Position numbers and translations under genes: made by a program
Source of the DNA: Neptunicella plasticusilytica
GTDB taxonomy: Bacteria; Pseudomonadota; Gammaproteobacteria; Enterobacterales; Alteromonadaceae
DNA: 64,000 bases
Direction: 5' to 3'
Assembly (NCBI RefSeq): GCF_047922965.1
Contig: NZ_CP150481.1
Location: forward strand, 4,340,001 to 4,404,000
Notes under the pieces: generated by a model
Database searches by the model: none
What the model was told of the DNA's origin: nothing
Seen by the model: only the letters and a program-made list of their open reading frames with translations
Part shown: piece after piece, positions 19,513 to 29,220 of the stretch
Layout of the letters: the number at the start of each line of letters is the position of its first letter
How positions within the stretch are numbered: the stretch's first letter is position 1

Positions 19513-20953
19513 TATTAAAAATTCCTTGGGTTGGTCCTTTACCTCCAACTATCTCAATATCATCATTCGTTTTTTTTCTGTTGCCATTACGGCGCGATTG
19601 CTGACTCCTGATGAAATTGGCATATTTTCAATCGGGCTAGCCGGCTTTGGGTTTCTGCAAATATTCCGTGACTTCGGCATTAGCGCTTATATTGTCCAAA
19701 GAAAAAGCATCGATAGCACACAACTAGGCGCAGCTTTTACTGTCTCTCTAGCTATTTGTTGGACTTTAGCCCTAATTGCCTTTCTCGCGTCTGACTTTAT
19801 CGGCGCATTCTACGAAAGGGCAGAAGTGACCGAAATATTCCGTCTGCTGGCGATTAACCTGGTCATTATTCCCTTCGGCACATTGAATTTATCGGTGTTA
19901 AAGCGCAAGTTGATGTTCAAGCAAGTGGCTATAATCGATTTTTTCAGCGCGCTAACCGGCAGCATCTCGGTGATCATCTTTGCTTATCTGGGATACAGTT
20001 ATTACAGTCTGGCATTCGGTTCAATCATGGGCTGTATTGCTACCGTTATTGGTTCCAATATGTTCAGACAACCTGAACTTCCCTTCTTGCCCGGGATAAA
20101 AGGATTGAAAGAGGTGCTGGGCTTCGGTTCAGTGCTAAGCGTAAGCAATATCATGACTCAAATAGATGCAGTAGGCCCCGAACTTATTCTGGGCAAAGTC
20201 TATGGCATGCAATCTGTGGCTTTCTTCAATAAAGGGGGTGCCACGGCTAACCTGTTTGATCGCCTGATACTTAAATCGGTTACCGCTATTTCCGGCGCCT
20301 ATTTCGCTGATTATCATCGAACTTCACAACTGGTACTAAAAAATGCCTTTTTGAAGATGCAGGATTATGTGGTCGTTATTTCCTGGAATTTCTTTATTTT
20401 TCTGTCGATTTATTCATTGGATATTGTGCGCTTTTTATACGGTGATCAATGGGATTTTTCTGCCCAAATATTGCCTTACTTCTGTTTTGCCGTAGCAATC
20501 AATTCGATGTTCTCACTATTTGACCAACTGTTGATCAATACCGGTCACATTAAACTGCAACTTTCCATTGTATATAAAACCATGTTTCTGAAGATTGGTT
20601 TAGTTGCTTACGCGACTACCCAGAATATTGAAACCGCAGCAATGATCCTAATGATAGTGCCACTGGTAAAAATCCTGATGATTCAACCCGCACTTCGGCA
20701 GGTAATTAAACTGGAGTTGCCACAATTAATGCCCAAATTAAGAATTTGGTTCTCCATTGCCGCTATTTTCGCTGTGTGTGAGCTGGCGTTCAGGCAATTG
20801 ATGCTAACTCTGGCTATACAAGGGTTGCCAGAACTAATGCTTGCCGCATTCTTCTCGTTATTCTTGTGGGTTGGACTGGTATTTGTATTTAAGCATCCGA
20901 TCAGAAATGAAATAGCGGCTGTATGTTCAAAAGTCACCCGGAAGTTAAGCTAA
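19505..20953 (+). CDS. Wzx-like lipopolysaccharide/EPS flippase
   Basis: An inner-membrane transporter of the polysaccharide transporter (PST/MATE-like) group, expected to move lipid-linked repeat units to the periplasmic face. It has 12 to 14 hydrophobic segments over 482 aa. The N-terminal signature is GWSFTSNYLNIIIRFFSVAITARLL split over the first two helices, followed by LTPDEIGIFSIGLA, typical of Wzx/AmsL-like proteins. It overlaps the ligase gene by 8 nt and is the last gene of the core operon. A convergent gene begins 4 nt inside its end. Confidence 0.92.
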   Translation: MSSIKNSLGWSFTSNYLNIIIRFFSVAITARLLTPDEIGIFSIGLAGFGFLQIFRDFGISAYIVQRKSIDSTQLGAAFTVSLAICWTLALIAFLASDFIGAFYERAEVTEIFRLLAINLVIIPFGTLNLSVLKRKLMFKQVAIIDFFSALTGSISVIIFAYLGYSYYSLAFGSIMGCIATVIGSNMFRQPELPFLPGIKGLKEVLGFGSVLSVSNIMTQIDAVGPELILGKVYGMQSVAFFNKGGATANLFDRLILKSVTAISGAYFADYHRTSQLVLKNAFLKMQDYVVVISWNFFIFLSIYSLDIVRFLYGDQWDFSAQILPYFCFAVAINSMFSLFDQLLINTGHIKLQLSIVYKTMFLKIGLVAYATTQNIETAAMILMIVPLVKILMIQPALRQVIKLELPQLMPKLRIWFSIAAIFAVCELAFRQLMLTLAIQGLPELMLAAFFSLFLWVGLVFVFKHPIRNEIAAVCSKVTRKLS

Positions 20954-21603
20954 GGCTTAGCTTCGGCTTCATCAATTTTATTTTTAAGGCCCTTTAGCGG
21001 ATACCCTGCCTCATAAGCTACTTTGGCGTGTTTCTTTGCCTCTTCCAACCTGCCGGTTTCAACATACAACAAACCCAGATTATAGTGAGTCTCAGGATTG
21101 TCACTGTCCAGCTCCAACGCTTTTAGATACTGCTCTTCCGCTTCTTTCAGTTTATCCAGTTTATGCAGGTGAATAGCGAATAGTGCCCGACTTACAGCAT
21201 CATTAGGTTGCATATAGATGGCGCGTTTGAAATAACACTCTGCGGTCCAATATTCGTCGATAGTCCGATACTTGATATTATTAATTCGCTGATACTTCGC
21301 TACCGCATACAGAGCACGATGATAGTTAGGGATAGCCCTCAGGGTATAGTCCAGATCATGCTCGAGCTTACCCGTTTCTCCCTTTATAAGGCGCTCCACA
21401 TTTGATGTAAAATGCGCGCCCAAAACAATCGGTAGCTGGCTTCGATGAGCTGGATTGGTAAAATCCCAGGGGCCATAAGCGTTCATTAAAGGATGCCCCG
21501 GTTCAATATCGCAGGTACTGTTATTCTTAGCCATAACAGGTAAGCTCAATATTAACGTCAGTACTAACATCATTGAGCTTGAGTTGTATTGTATCAATTT
21601 CAT
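20950..21603 (-). CDS. Secreted tetratricopeptide-repeat protein
   Basis: A small exported protein of about 217 aa. A signal peptide (MMLVLTLILSLPVMA) is followed by a Cys-containing segment (STCDIEPGHPL) and then at least three TPR units from about residue 100, ending with NPETHYNLGLLYVETGRLEEA. TPR proteins in EPS loci usually act as scaffolds for the synthesis or export complex, but no partner can be named. I use the ATG at 21603; the frame also opens with a GTG at 21621. It is convergent with the flippase, overlapping it by 4 nt, and is separated from the sulfotransferase upstream by about 20 nt, suggesting one transcript. Confidence 0.75.
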   Translation of the reverse strand: MKLIQYNSSSMMLVLTLILSLPVMAKNNSTCDIEPGHPLMNAYGPWDFTNPAHRSQLPIVLGAHFTSNVERLIKGETGKLEHDLDYTLRAIPNYHRALYAVAKYQRINNIKYRTIDEYWTAECYFKRAIYMQPNDAVSRALFAIHLHKLDKLKEAEEQYLKALELDSDNPETHYNLGLLYVETGRLEEAKKHAKVAYEAGYPLKGLKNKIDEAEAKP

Positions 21604-21626
21604 TCTTCCCACCAGATCCACAAAAC

Positions 21627-22496
21627 TTAATTCCAGGGCAATTGCTTAATACCCAACATACTTTTGAGTAGCTCATTGGGCTGACTATAATAATCTGTAA
21701 GCCTATTTTTCTGATTTTCTGTCATTGACTCCGGCTTTTCAGTCATGGCTTTAGCCATTAAATGCATCACCGATTTAGGAATAAGCGGCTTAACCGATTT
21801 AACCAGTTTATTTATACCACCTTTACGACCAATCATTTGGTTAATTCGTCCAAAGCCACCTTTATAAACAAAAGACTTATTCTGACTCACTTCATCTGTC
21901 AGGGCGACATCATCCTGTAACCCGATAAACCTGAAGCAATCTCTAACAATAGCATGCGGCTGCTGAATTAAGTCCTCGAAAAAAACAAATTTGAAACGCT
22001 CACGCGGAAAGTACTCCAGGTACAATTCGATTTGGCCAACGTAATGGCCCGTGCGCAAATAATAGCTATTGGCCGCTACAGCCTCGTCAAAAGAACGATG
22101 TTCCAAACCAGCCCTAATCTGGTGTTGATAAGCAGAATAAGCCCGTTGGACTGGATTACGCATAATATAAATAAACCGCGCGTCAGGAACAGTGTTAAAG
22201 ATCCGCTGGGGAATATCAGCATAAGCACTTTTAAATCCCACATCCTGAGGAAAATAATTAGGTAAGGGGGCGCAACTGTAACTGGTCGAGGCATCAATTA
22301 AACACCGGCTTTGACGGCTAAACTTTTGCTGATACCACTGCAACCCTTTTTCATGGTGTTGCGTGTAGTAATCCGGCTCTTTGGGGTTGGCAAGGCAAAT
22401 ATCAGGATGCTGATCAAGATAACTGGCCAATTGGGTTGTCCCTGCTTTTTGGGAACCCAACAAATATATTTTAGGCGGAAAACTCGCTTCTTCCAT
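21627..22496 (-). CDS. Sulfotransferase, second of three (heparan-sulfate type)
   Basis: Predicted PAPS-dependent carbohydrate sulfotransferase. The phosphosulfate loop GSQKAGTTQL is at residues 14-22, with Lys in the catalytic position as in heparan N-sulfotransferases. The 3'-phosphate motif is FIYIMRNPVQRAYSAY. An internal KEPDYYTQHHEKGLQWY segment resembles the substrate-side loop of the same group. It differs from the sulfotransferase at 16149, which has PRSGTTW. It lies on the minus strand between a TPR gene and a third sulfotransferase. Confidence 0.88.
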   Translation of the reverse strand: MEEASFPPKIYLLGSQKAGTTQLASYLDQHPDICLANPKEPDYYTQHHEKGLQWYQQKFSRQSRCLIDASTSYSCAPLPNYFPQDVGFKSAYADIPQRIFNTVPDARFIYIMRNPVQRAYSAYQHQIRAGLEHRSFDEAVAANSYYLRTGHYVGQIELYLEYFPRERFKFVFFEDLIQQPHAIVRDCFRFIGLQDDVALTDEVSQNKSFVYKGGFGRINQMIGRKGGINKLVKSVKPLIPKSVMHLMAKAMTEKPESMTENQKNRLTDYYSQPNELLKSMLGIKQLPWN

Positions 22497-22628
22497 TTAA
22501 CTAACATCCCGGAATTAAAAGTGTGAATGACAACAGCGTCACTTTAACTGAGGCAAATTTAACCGGTTTAACTAATCACTGCAAATATGTTCAGGGAGGG
22601 GTTGAATCCGTTGCCGTATATTTATTCG

Positions 22629-23510
22629 CTATGCATACAGGATGGCATTTCTAATTTTCTTGATCACTTTCTCAACCACATTAAACCTGACCTTATCGGC
22701 CTCATAACCCCACTTTTTCAAAAGCTCACCACTCATATTGGCAAATACCGCTTTTTCGTATTTATTCAGTTTGGTTTTCCAGGCATATATCTTATTTACG
22801 TCGGGTTTTTGCATCGATTTTTGATGCCACTGAACACTGTCTGTAGGCATGGTTTGCGGGTTATTGTCGAAATTCAGTAAACTGGGCTGAAAGTCACATT
22901 GAACAAAATCACATATTTCTTTGACCATTCCCTCAGTATTACGGATCAGATCTTCATAACGGACTGTTTTAATATTGTCCGGGAATAGGGTGCGGATCAT
23001 TTCAATTGAATATTCGGCCAAATTCCAGGCATTAGCCATCCTGACTGGATCCTTTATTCCCCATGAAATGCCTTTTTGAGATAAAAAGATGTCTCTGGGG
23101 TCTCTTACCAATGCAATAATCCTGGCGTTAGGATAAAGTTGCATTATCTGGTGCATTTTCAGCACATAGTGGGGAGTTTTAACCCCCCACCTGACTTTAC
23201 CGGCTTTTTGGCAATTTTCCTCAAATAACATGTCTATCATTTGAGTCGCGTTACTGACGTCATCTAACCGCTCAAAATCACTAAACTGTATATCCCCTTT
23301 AGCCGTCAATGGCTCCTCGAGAATACGCTTCATCAATGCTTTTTTTTGGCTCAGATCACTAAAGTCGGTATTTTCTGATAACTTCAGGATATACAAAAAG
23401 TTAGTTTCGAAAGGAATATAAATATCCGGATGCCGGTTCAGTAATAATCGCAAAAAAGTCGTACCTGAACGCTGCACCCCGACAATAAATATAGGATCAA
23501 AAGATTCCAT
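22629..23510 (-). CDS. Sulfotransferase, third of three
   Basis: Another predicted PAPS-dependent sulfotransferase. The phosphosulfate loop GVQRSGTTFL lies at residues 11-20 and the 3'-phosphate motif reads IIALVRDPRDIFLSQ, with the downstream Ser. The C-terminal KTKLNKYEKAVF segment is typical of the Sulfotransfer_3 family. The ATG is preceded by GGAG at 8 nt spacing. A 132-base gap without any recognisable feature separates it from the downstream sulfotransferase gene. The giant beta-helix gene lies 57 bases upstream on the same strand, so co-transcription is possible. Confidence 0.88.
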   Translation of the reverse strand: MESFDPIFIVGVQRSGTTFLRLLLNRHPDIYIPFETNFLYILKLSENTDFSDLSQKKALMKRILEEPLTAKGDIQFSDFERLDDVSNATQMIDMLFEENCQKAGKVRWGVKTPHYVLKMHQIMQLYPNARIIALVRDPRDIFLSQKGISWGIKDPVRMANAWNLAEYSIEMIRTLFPDNIKTVRYEDLIRNTEGMVKEICDFVQCDFQPSLLNFDNNPQTMPTDSVQWHQKSMQKPDVNKIYAWKTKLNKYEKAVFANMSGELLKKWGYEADKVRFNVVEKVIKKIRNAILYA

Positions 23511-23566
23511 TCATTTTACTCCACTAACAAATTGCTTAGGCTATCCTGATAAAATCAAACCTGTCG

Positions 23567-26500
23567 CTAATATTCTACCAACTGATGCAGTTTAAATTGC
23601 CCATCTGCGAACCGAATGAGTTCAATATCCACCAAGGTATCTACACCTTCATCCCCATCCAGTGAGATAACATAAATGTATTTGTTATCAGACTCAAGGC
23701 GGTAATGCTGCCTACTTTTGTTATAGACCGCTGTATCAGTCCCTTTTTGCCCATCGAGAAAGTCATTTCCTTCCCCTCCCTTTAATACATCATCACCTTG
23801 GCTGCCAATGATCTCATCGGCTCCCGGGCCTCCATCAATCAGCTCTATCGACTCGATTTTGACCGCGGAAAAGTCAAACTTCTGGCGATAATCTCCTCCC
23901 TGAATAATATCCATTCCTGCCTTACCGTCTATTTTAGCGATATTCTTCACTTCGTTCAGACCAATAATATTATTGTTATCGTCACCAAGTATGATGTTGT
24001 AGCCGGGACCACCATCTACCCAGTCGGTATTGTCATTTTCACCAACATATAAAAACGTGTCATTACCAGGTCCACCTTTAAGCCTGTCCTGATGCTGCCC
24101 GCCGGTAATAAAATCATCGCCCTGGCTGCCGACGATAATATCCGCACCACCATTACCCAAAATGGTAACACCTTCGGTTCTGTCGCTAACATCAATGTTG
24201 TCGCGGTATTCACTGCCAATAATTGCACCGCTGCTAATCACATCAATTTTTAACTTTCCCTCAGCACTGAGTCCGGCAGAATCAGATACTTTATAGTTGA
24301 TAATATCCACGCCAATAAAGCCCGCTTTGGGTTGATAGCTGAAACTGTCCGAATGAGTGGTAATTGAGCCGTACATTGCCTGACCAATATTAGTGATCGA
24401 CAACACATCTTCATCCGGATCCGTATCATTCTCCAGCAGGCTGGAAAAACTGATATGGGTCGACTCTCCCTGCTTGACCTGAATGACATCATCGACAGCA
24501 ACTGGAGGACGATTGTTGCTATTAACATCAATGCGAATATTACCGCTAAATTCTCGAGTCTCACTATCCTGAATCCGATAAGTCAGCCTCAGTTGACCAA
24601 CAAAATCTGTTGCAGGAATAAATTCAATACGGTTATTTTCCTGCAAGCTGAGCGAGCCGCTGTCCGGCTGATCCACAGAAACAAGGCGTAAAATCTCTCC
24701 TAGCGGAGCGATATCGTTAGCCAGAGGTGAGAATATCGCTGGAGTATTGACCGTGGTACTAAAAATATCATCGACGGTTATCGCCGTATCCACAGGTGTC
24801 CTCAGCAGGGACGCTCCATATACAGGTTGAGATTCACCAACTTCCAGCGCACCCAAATCTGGAGCTTTGCCCTTAAAGCCGTAATTGATACCAAAAATGG
24901 GAATACCCGCATCCACAGCTTGGGAATCCGGATTAAGGTTAAATGCTGATCCCATCGGCGGCCGATAATCGATAAAACGCTTGTGTTCAAAATCAGGCTT
25001 GTAAGTAGCGAATACATCACCCAATGTTAACAACCGATCATGCATACCTACACTGCCGTTAGCCTGCCAGTCCTGAAAGTTTCTGACGCTGACCCCATAA
25101 CGTTGTGACTCAAGCTTGAAAGAATATTTTCCGTCAGCCGTCCAGCCGTTATAATCCATTTCAGTTAAATCATGTAAAGTGTTGTTTTTTAATATATAAT
25201 CCGCACCGTCAGTGGGGCTGACAAACAGGTTATTAAACACGAATAGTTGCTTGACCTTTCCACCGGTATTTTTCCAGGCTTCGCCGCCACCGGCTTTAAT
25301 CTCGGAGTCATCTTTAATAAAAGTGTTGTTATATAGCAAGATACCACTGGGGTTATCCTGTTCCGGCTTGATTTTAACCGGGCCGCGCCCGGGATTAAGC
25401 ACAATATTATGATGAGCAGTGGCTGGGCCTCCCCACACAGGCTGAAAACTGAGCCCGTTAGCCGTATTGCTAATCAAATTGTGATGAGCTGAAACATTGC
25501 GCAACGTAAAGTCAAACTCAATACCATCATCTCCGCCCCACAGCACCAAATTATGATGAATATTAATACCGACGTTTGCCAAGGATGAGCGCCAATGCAT
25601 ACCAATAGAATCACCGAATCCCGACAAGGTGTTATAGGATATTTCGATATCTCGGCCGGTCACCACAATACCTTCAAAATTCCAGGTATCGGAACTGACA
25701 TCACCAAACACGGCCCGGCCTTCAAGCAGGTTATTATTGATATATAGCTGACGATGCCCCCCTCTGGCAGCAATGCCAACTTCAACATCCTCGATATGAT
25801 TGCCCAGGATCGCCACATCGGTTCTATTACCGCCTTGTAACGAAATCCCCGTTTTGGCATGTAGAATATTGATATTTGAGATAATCACATGATCGGCATC
25901 AACCTGGATACCCACCGGTTCTCCAGAAGCGTCAATTTTAGATAAATTCACCTCAGTACCGGTTAAAGTAATCGGCTTATCGGCGGTACCACTGCGTGAC
26001 AAAGTAAACTCACCCGCATAAGTACCGGGTAACAGTTGAATAGTATCCCCAGGCTCGGCATTCGCCAGTGCTTTGGTCAACGCAAATGACGAAGCCACTG
26101 GCACTCGGTTAAAAATCGATAAGTCATTCTTCTGCGATGCGGTTTTGACTGAAATCTGTTTTTTAATAGCGTTTTCTTCGTTATCCGGCTCAGATAAGGC
26201 AAACTTGAATTCATAGCGCGTTTCAGGCTGCAACCCAGTAATAATGCCAGCAAAACCCTCGGCTGAAATACCGGTCTGGTTCTTGGAATTAACACTAAAC
26301 TCCGGCCGTATTCTCAATAACTCGATACCTGAACGCCATTGTGTTTGACCTACAGGGCGATACCAAACCTTTACTTTTGCGTTATAGTTTCTGTCCCCAT
26401 ATAGCACCGGCACAAAAAAGGAGGCTGAGGTTTGGGTAATACCGTCCAGGGCAATATCACCAAATTCAGCCAGATTAATTTTTTGTTCTGGCTGCTCCAA

Positions 26501-27634
26501 TGGGCGCCAAGCCCACATACCGTCACTGCCCTGCGCGTTGCCACCATTAGTTAAACCAAAAAACAGGTCTTCTTCCGCTACATAGACAAATTTATCGAAC
26601 ACTTTACCAGCGCCATCAGCACCGTTTGACGGAACCATCTGTTGGCGGTCATTCCAGATCACCTTGAACTGGTTTGATTCAGGCTCCCAGGTCACCATCT
26701 GTGGGCCACCATTCCAGATATAGAATTTGCCATCCTGGGGCCGGTAGTTAAACGACGCCTGACGATAATCGAGAATAAAATGCAACGCTTCCAGATTAGG
26801 ATAATCCGTTACTTTCTCGGCACTAATATGCTTTTCACTAATGTTAAGTTTATAAATCCCTTCTTTGTGTGATGAATAAACTTCACCTGTAACGGGATTA
26901 GCAAATAACGAAGAAACACCAGACCCGACCAGCCCTTCAATCTCACCCAACACATGTTCAGTACCATCACCATCAAACAAGGTAGCACTGTGTTTTTTAC
27001 CTTCTTGGCCAACAATCAATATTTGCTTTGATTGCTTGAGATACACCGCCATTGGATGGAAAAAGCGGTTGCTGGCAGTATGTTTACTCCATTTATGCTT
27101 GGCCGGACTAAATTCCCAAATCGCGTTTTCACTTGGCGTATGTACCGGAGCGCCGCTGCCACCTCCGAAACCACTTGATGAGCTTGTCCAAATACTTTTA
27201 GTTGCGGGATTCCATACAAACGCATCATAGGTATGGGCAGAAATAGGCCCATCATTAGGTAAATAAACCGTTCTATCTTCAATCTGTGAATGCTGCTCGG
27301 GATTTAATAATGGTGCCGGATCGGTTAATCGCGACCAGGTAAACTTATCGATATCATAAGCATAAATTTCGTTACCACCGTAGTCGGAGTGACCACCACC
27401 ATGAAAATAAATAATATTTTTATCAGGATCATAGGCGGCGCTATTCCAGGCGCGGAATACCGCCTGAGGACCAATTGATCCCCAAAATTCGGCACTGTGA
27501 GTAGATGATACTATTTTATCATGCAACTCGCGGGTAACCGCCACGTTTTCAAACGTATTGACACTTTCAACCTTATGCCAACCAACTTGTTGCATCGTTG
27601 ACAATGCGACAATAGCACTTAGGACTTGTAACAT
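23567..27634 (-). CDS. Giant secreted propeller / parallel-beta-helix / RTX protein, putative EPS lyase or epimerase
   Basis: A 1355-aa exported multidomain protein. A short signal-like N terminus is followed by a kelch-like propeller (about 30-400, with repeated Trp-Ser and GGG patterns such as IYFHGGGHSDYGG). Next come a fibronectin-III-like stretch (about 400-515, LQPETRYEFKFAL) and a right-handed parallel beta-helix (about 525-860) opening LLPGTYAGEFTLSRSG, as in chondroitinase-B/alginate-lyase-like proteins. Two cadherin/Ig-like repeats follow (about 975-1170, NRPPVAVDDVIQVKQG, ENDTDPDED). The C terminus (about 1180-1320) carries glycine/aspartate RTX calcium-binding nonapeptides (GGPGNDTF, GSQGDDVLKGGEGNDFLDG). 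The RTX tail suggests type I secretion, but no transporter is in the window. Lyase, epimerase and purely structural roles are all possible. Confidence 0.8.
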   Translation of the reverse strand: MLQVLSAIVALSTMQQVGWHKVESVNTFENVAVTRELHDKIVSSTHSAEFWGSIGPQAVFRAWNSAAYDPDKNIIYFHGGGHSDYGGNEIYAYDIDKFTWSRLTDPAPLLNPEQHSQIEDRTVYLPNDGPISAHTYDAFVWNPATKSIWTSSSSGFGGGSGAPVHTPSENAIWEFSPAKHKWSKHTASNRFFHPMAVYLKQSKQILIVGQEGKKHSATLFDGDGTEHVLGEIEGLVGSGVSSLFANPVTGEVYSSHKEGIYKLNISEKHISAEKVTDYPNLEALHFILDYRQASFNYRPQDGKFYIWNGGPQMVTWEPESNQFKVIWNDRQQMVPSNGADGAGKVFDKFVYVAEEDLFFGLTNGGNAQGSDGMWAWRPLEQPEQKINLAEFGDIALDGITQTSASFFVPVLYGDRNYNAKVKVWYRPVGQTQWRSGIELLRIRPEFSVNSKNQTGISAEGFAGIITGLQPETRYEFKFALSEPDNEENAIKKQISVKTASQKNDLSIFNRVPVASSFALTKALANAEPGDTIQLLPGTYAGEFTLSRSGTADKPITLTGTEVNLSKIDASGEPVGIQVDADHVIISNINILHAKTGISLQGGNRTDVAILGNHIEDVEVGIAARGGHRQLYINNNLLEGRAVFGDVSSDTWNFEGIVVTGRDIEISYNTLSGFGDSIGMHWRSSLANVGINIHHNLVLWGGDDGIEFDFTLRNVSAHHNLISNTANGLSFQPVWGGPATAHHNIVLNPGRGPVKIKPEQDNPSGILLYNNTFIKDDSEIKAGGGEAWKNTGGKVKQLFVFNNLFVSPTDGADYILKNNTLHDLTEMDYNGWTADGKYSFKLESQRYGVSVRNFQDWQANGSVGMHDRLLTLGDVFATYKPDFEHKRFIDYRPPMGSAFNLNPDSQAVDAGIPIFGINYGFKGKAPDLGALEVGESQPVYGASLLRTPVDTAITVDDIFSTTVNTPAIFSPLANDIAPLGEILRLVSVDQPDSGSLSLQENNRIEFIPATDFVGQLRLTYRIQDSETREFSGNIRIDVNSNNRPPVAVDDVIQVKQGESTHISFSSLLENDTDPDEDVLSITNIGQAMYGSITTHSDSFSYQPKAGFIGVDIINYKVSDSAGLSAEGKLKIDVISSGAIIGSEYRDNIDVSDRTEGVTILGNGGADIIVGSQGDDFITGGQHQDRLKGGPGNDTFLYVGENDNTDWVDGGPGYNIILGDDNNNIIGLNEVKNIAKIDGKAGMDIIQGGDYRQKFDFSAVKIESIELIDGGPGADEIIGSQGDDVLKGGEGNDFLDGQKGTDTAVYNKSRQHYRLESDNKYIYVISLDGDEGVDTLVDIELIRFADGQFKLHQLVEY

Positions 27635-27874
27635 AAATTTTCAAACTCTCTAAATTGAGGCGTTACGTTTTTGTCGGCAGGTTGCTTTCTTCACTGAAAC
27701 ACCACCACCCTATACCGTTCAGTATAACGTAAACCATATATTACTGAGCTTCCAATCGTGACAAAAAACAGTATGATATCCGTTCTCTGGCTGCAAAATT
27801 GTGACACTTAAGGGATTGATTAATCGTGACGGAAACACAGCAAAATAATTTTAACAAGCTGTTGTCATAAGCTA
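27635..27874. promoter_or_regulatory. Divergent intergenic region with repeated AATCGTGAC
   Basis: These 240 bases separate the minus-strand beta-helix gene from the plus-strand glycosyltransferase, so they should hold both promoters. AATCGTGAC occurs at 27754-27762 and again at 27822-27830, and a related ATTGTGACA lies between. These could be operator half-sites, but no regulator is identified. No clear -35/-10 pair was found. Confidence 0.35.
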
Positions 27875-29134
27875 ATGAAAAAACAGACAATTCTATATAT
27901 TGCTTACCATTACCCTCCGATCCTTGGCAGCAGCGGAGTACATCGTACATTGGCCTTTACGCGTCATTTGAACGAACAGGCCTGGGATGTTCGGGTACTA
28001 ACAACATCTGTGAAAGCATACAGTAAATGGTCAGAAGATCAGTATTCTTTTATACCTAAAGGTATAAAGGTGATTCGTGCTTTCGCCCGAGATGTTACAC
28101 GACATTTTTCATGGCGAAAAAAGTACTTATTTTCCATGTCGTTACCCGATAACTGGCAAAGCTGGATAGTTGGAGGCGTGATTGCCGGGTTAATATCTAT
28201 TGTTAAAAATAAACCTGCGGTGATTGTTTCAACCTATCCGATAGCCTCTGCTCACGTCATCGGTTATGTACTGCATCGACTAACGGGCATTCCCTGGATC
28301 GTGGATTTACGCGATCCTATGGCTCAGGCTGATTATCCCAGTGAGCCTAAAAAGAAACGCATCTTCGAGTGGCTAGAAAGAAAAATTGTCAAACATTGTC
28401 AGTACGCCATCATCACTGCGCCCGGAGCCAAAGCCTTTTATCAACAAAAGTTTCCCGAAACCGCTGAAAGCTTCTGGCAAATTATCCCTAACGGTTACGA
28501 TGAAGCCATTTTTGCCAATATTAAACCTTCATCAAAAGCAGACGAAGGGGATAAAAATCAGCCGCTAATTTTGCTGCACAGCGGGATTATTTATCCTTAT
28601 GAAAGAGATCCTAATCCGTTTTTTCAGGCATTATCCGAACTCAAGCAAGAAAACGCCTTATCTGCTGCCGACTTAACAGTGCGGTTGCGGGCGAGTGGTC
28701 ATGATGAATTATTTCAGAGTAAGCTGGATTCGCTGGATATTACCGATCTGGTCAAACTGGAACCCACCATCCCCTATCAGCAGGCATTACAGGAAATGCT
28801 TGATGTAGACGCCTTGCTATTGTTGCAAGCGGCCAATTGCAACTATCAAATCCCGGCCAAAGCCTATGAGTATATTCGTGCACAAAAACCCGTGCTGGCG
28901 CTTACCCCCACCAAAGGTGATACAGGCTCGCTGCTGGCCCAAGCCGGGATCGCGAATATCGCACCACTAGATGACAAAGCACAAATAAAAGACGCATTGC
29001 TCGCTTTTATTAACAAAATCAACAATAACGGATTTCACATGCCGGATATCCAGCAAATACAAACCTATTCGAGACAATATCAGGCTGTTAAACTCGAACA
29101 GTTGCTACTGTCAACAATAGACTCCCGCGCATAG
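27875..29134 (+). CDS. Glycosyltransferase family 4
   Basis: A GT-B glycosyltransferase opening the second plus-strand gene block. The N-terminal loop ILYIAYHYPPILGSSGVHR matches the YPP-x-GG type acceptor domain. Later PWIVDLRDPMAQADY and IPNGYDEAIF mark the inter-domain region. The donor site IPAKAYEYIRAQKPVLAL carries the GT4-type Glu. It probably adds a further sugar or a side branch, as it is separated from the core operon. The start ATG at 27875 gives the canonical first beta strand, although the ribosome binding site is weak. Confidence 0.87.
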   Translation: MKKQTILYIAYHYPPILGSSGVHRTLAFTRHLNEQAWDVRVLTTSVKAYSKWSEDQYSFIPKGIKVIRAFARDVTRHFSWRKKYLFSMSLPDNWQSWIVGGVIAGLISIVKNKPAVIVSTYPIASAHVIGYVLHRLTGIPWIVDLRDPMAQADYPSEPKKKRIFEWLERKIVKHCQYAIITAPGAKAFYQQKFPETAESFWQIIPNGYDEAIFANIKPSSKADEGDKNQPLILLHSGIIYPYERDPNPFFQALSELKQENALSAADLTVRLRASGHDELFQSKLDSLDITDLVKLEPTIPYQQALQEMLDVDALLLLQAANCNYQIPAKAYEYIRAQKPVLALTPTKGDTGSLLAQAGIANIAPLDDKAQIKDALLAFINKINNNGFHMPDIQQIQTYSRQYQAVKLEQLLLSTIDSRA

Positions 29135-29220
29135 ACCACTTTTAAATCACTTTAAGATACCTGCTGCTAATTTAACCGTTGCCAGTAGTAGGTGATTTGG
29201 TAACAATAGCTATTCCATGG

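Noticed and set aside
20947..20963. Palindrome AAGCTAAG-G-CTTAGCTT at the flippase/TPR convergence
   Set aside because: The loop would be too small and no T-tract follows; it overlaps both stop codons, so a terminator call is weak.
23798..24200. Regular short repeats resembling a repeat array
   Set aside because: They are the coding sequence of RTX nonapeptides, not CRISPR or intergenic repeats.
24250..27282. Several 60-100 codon frames opposite to or overlapping the giant beta-helix gene
   Set aside because: All are shadows of a well-supported 1355-codon gene with clear domains.
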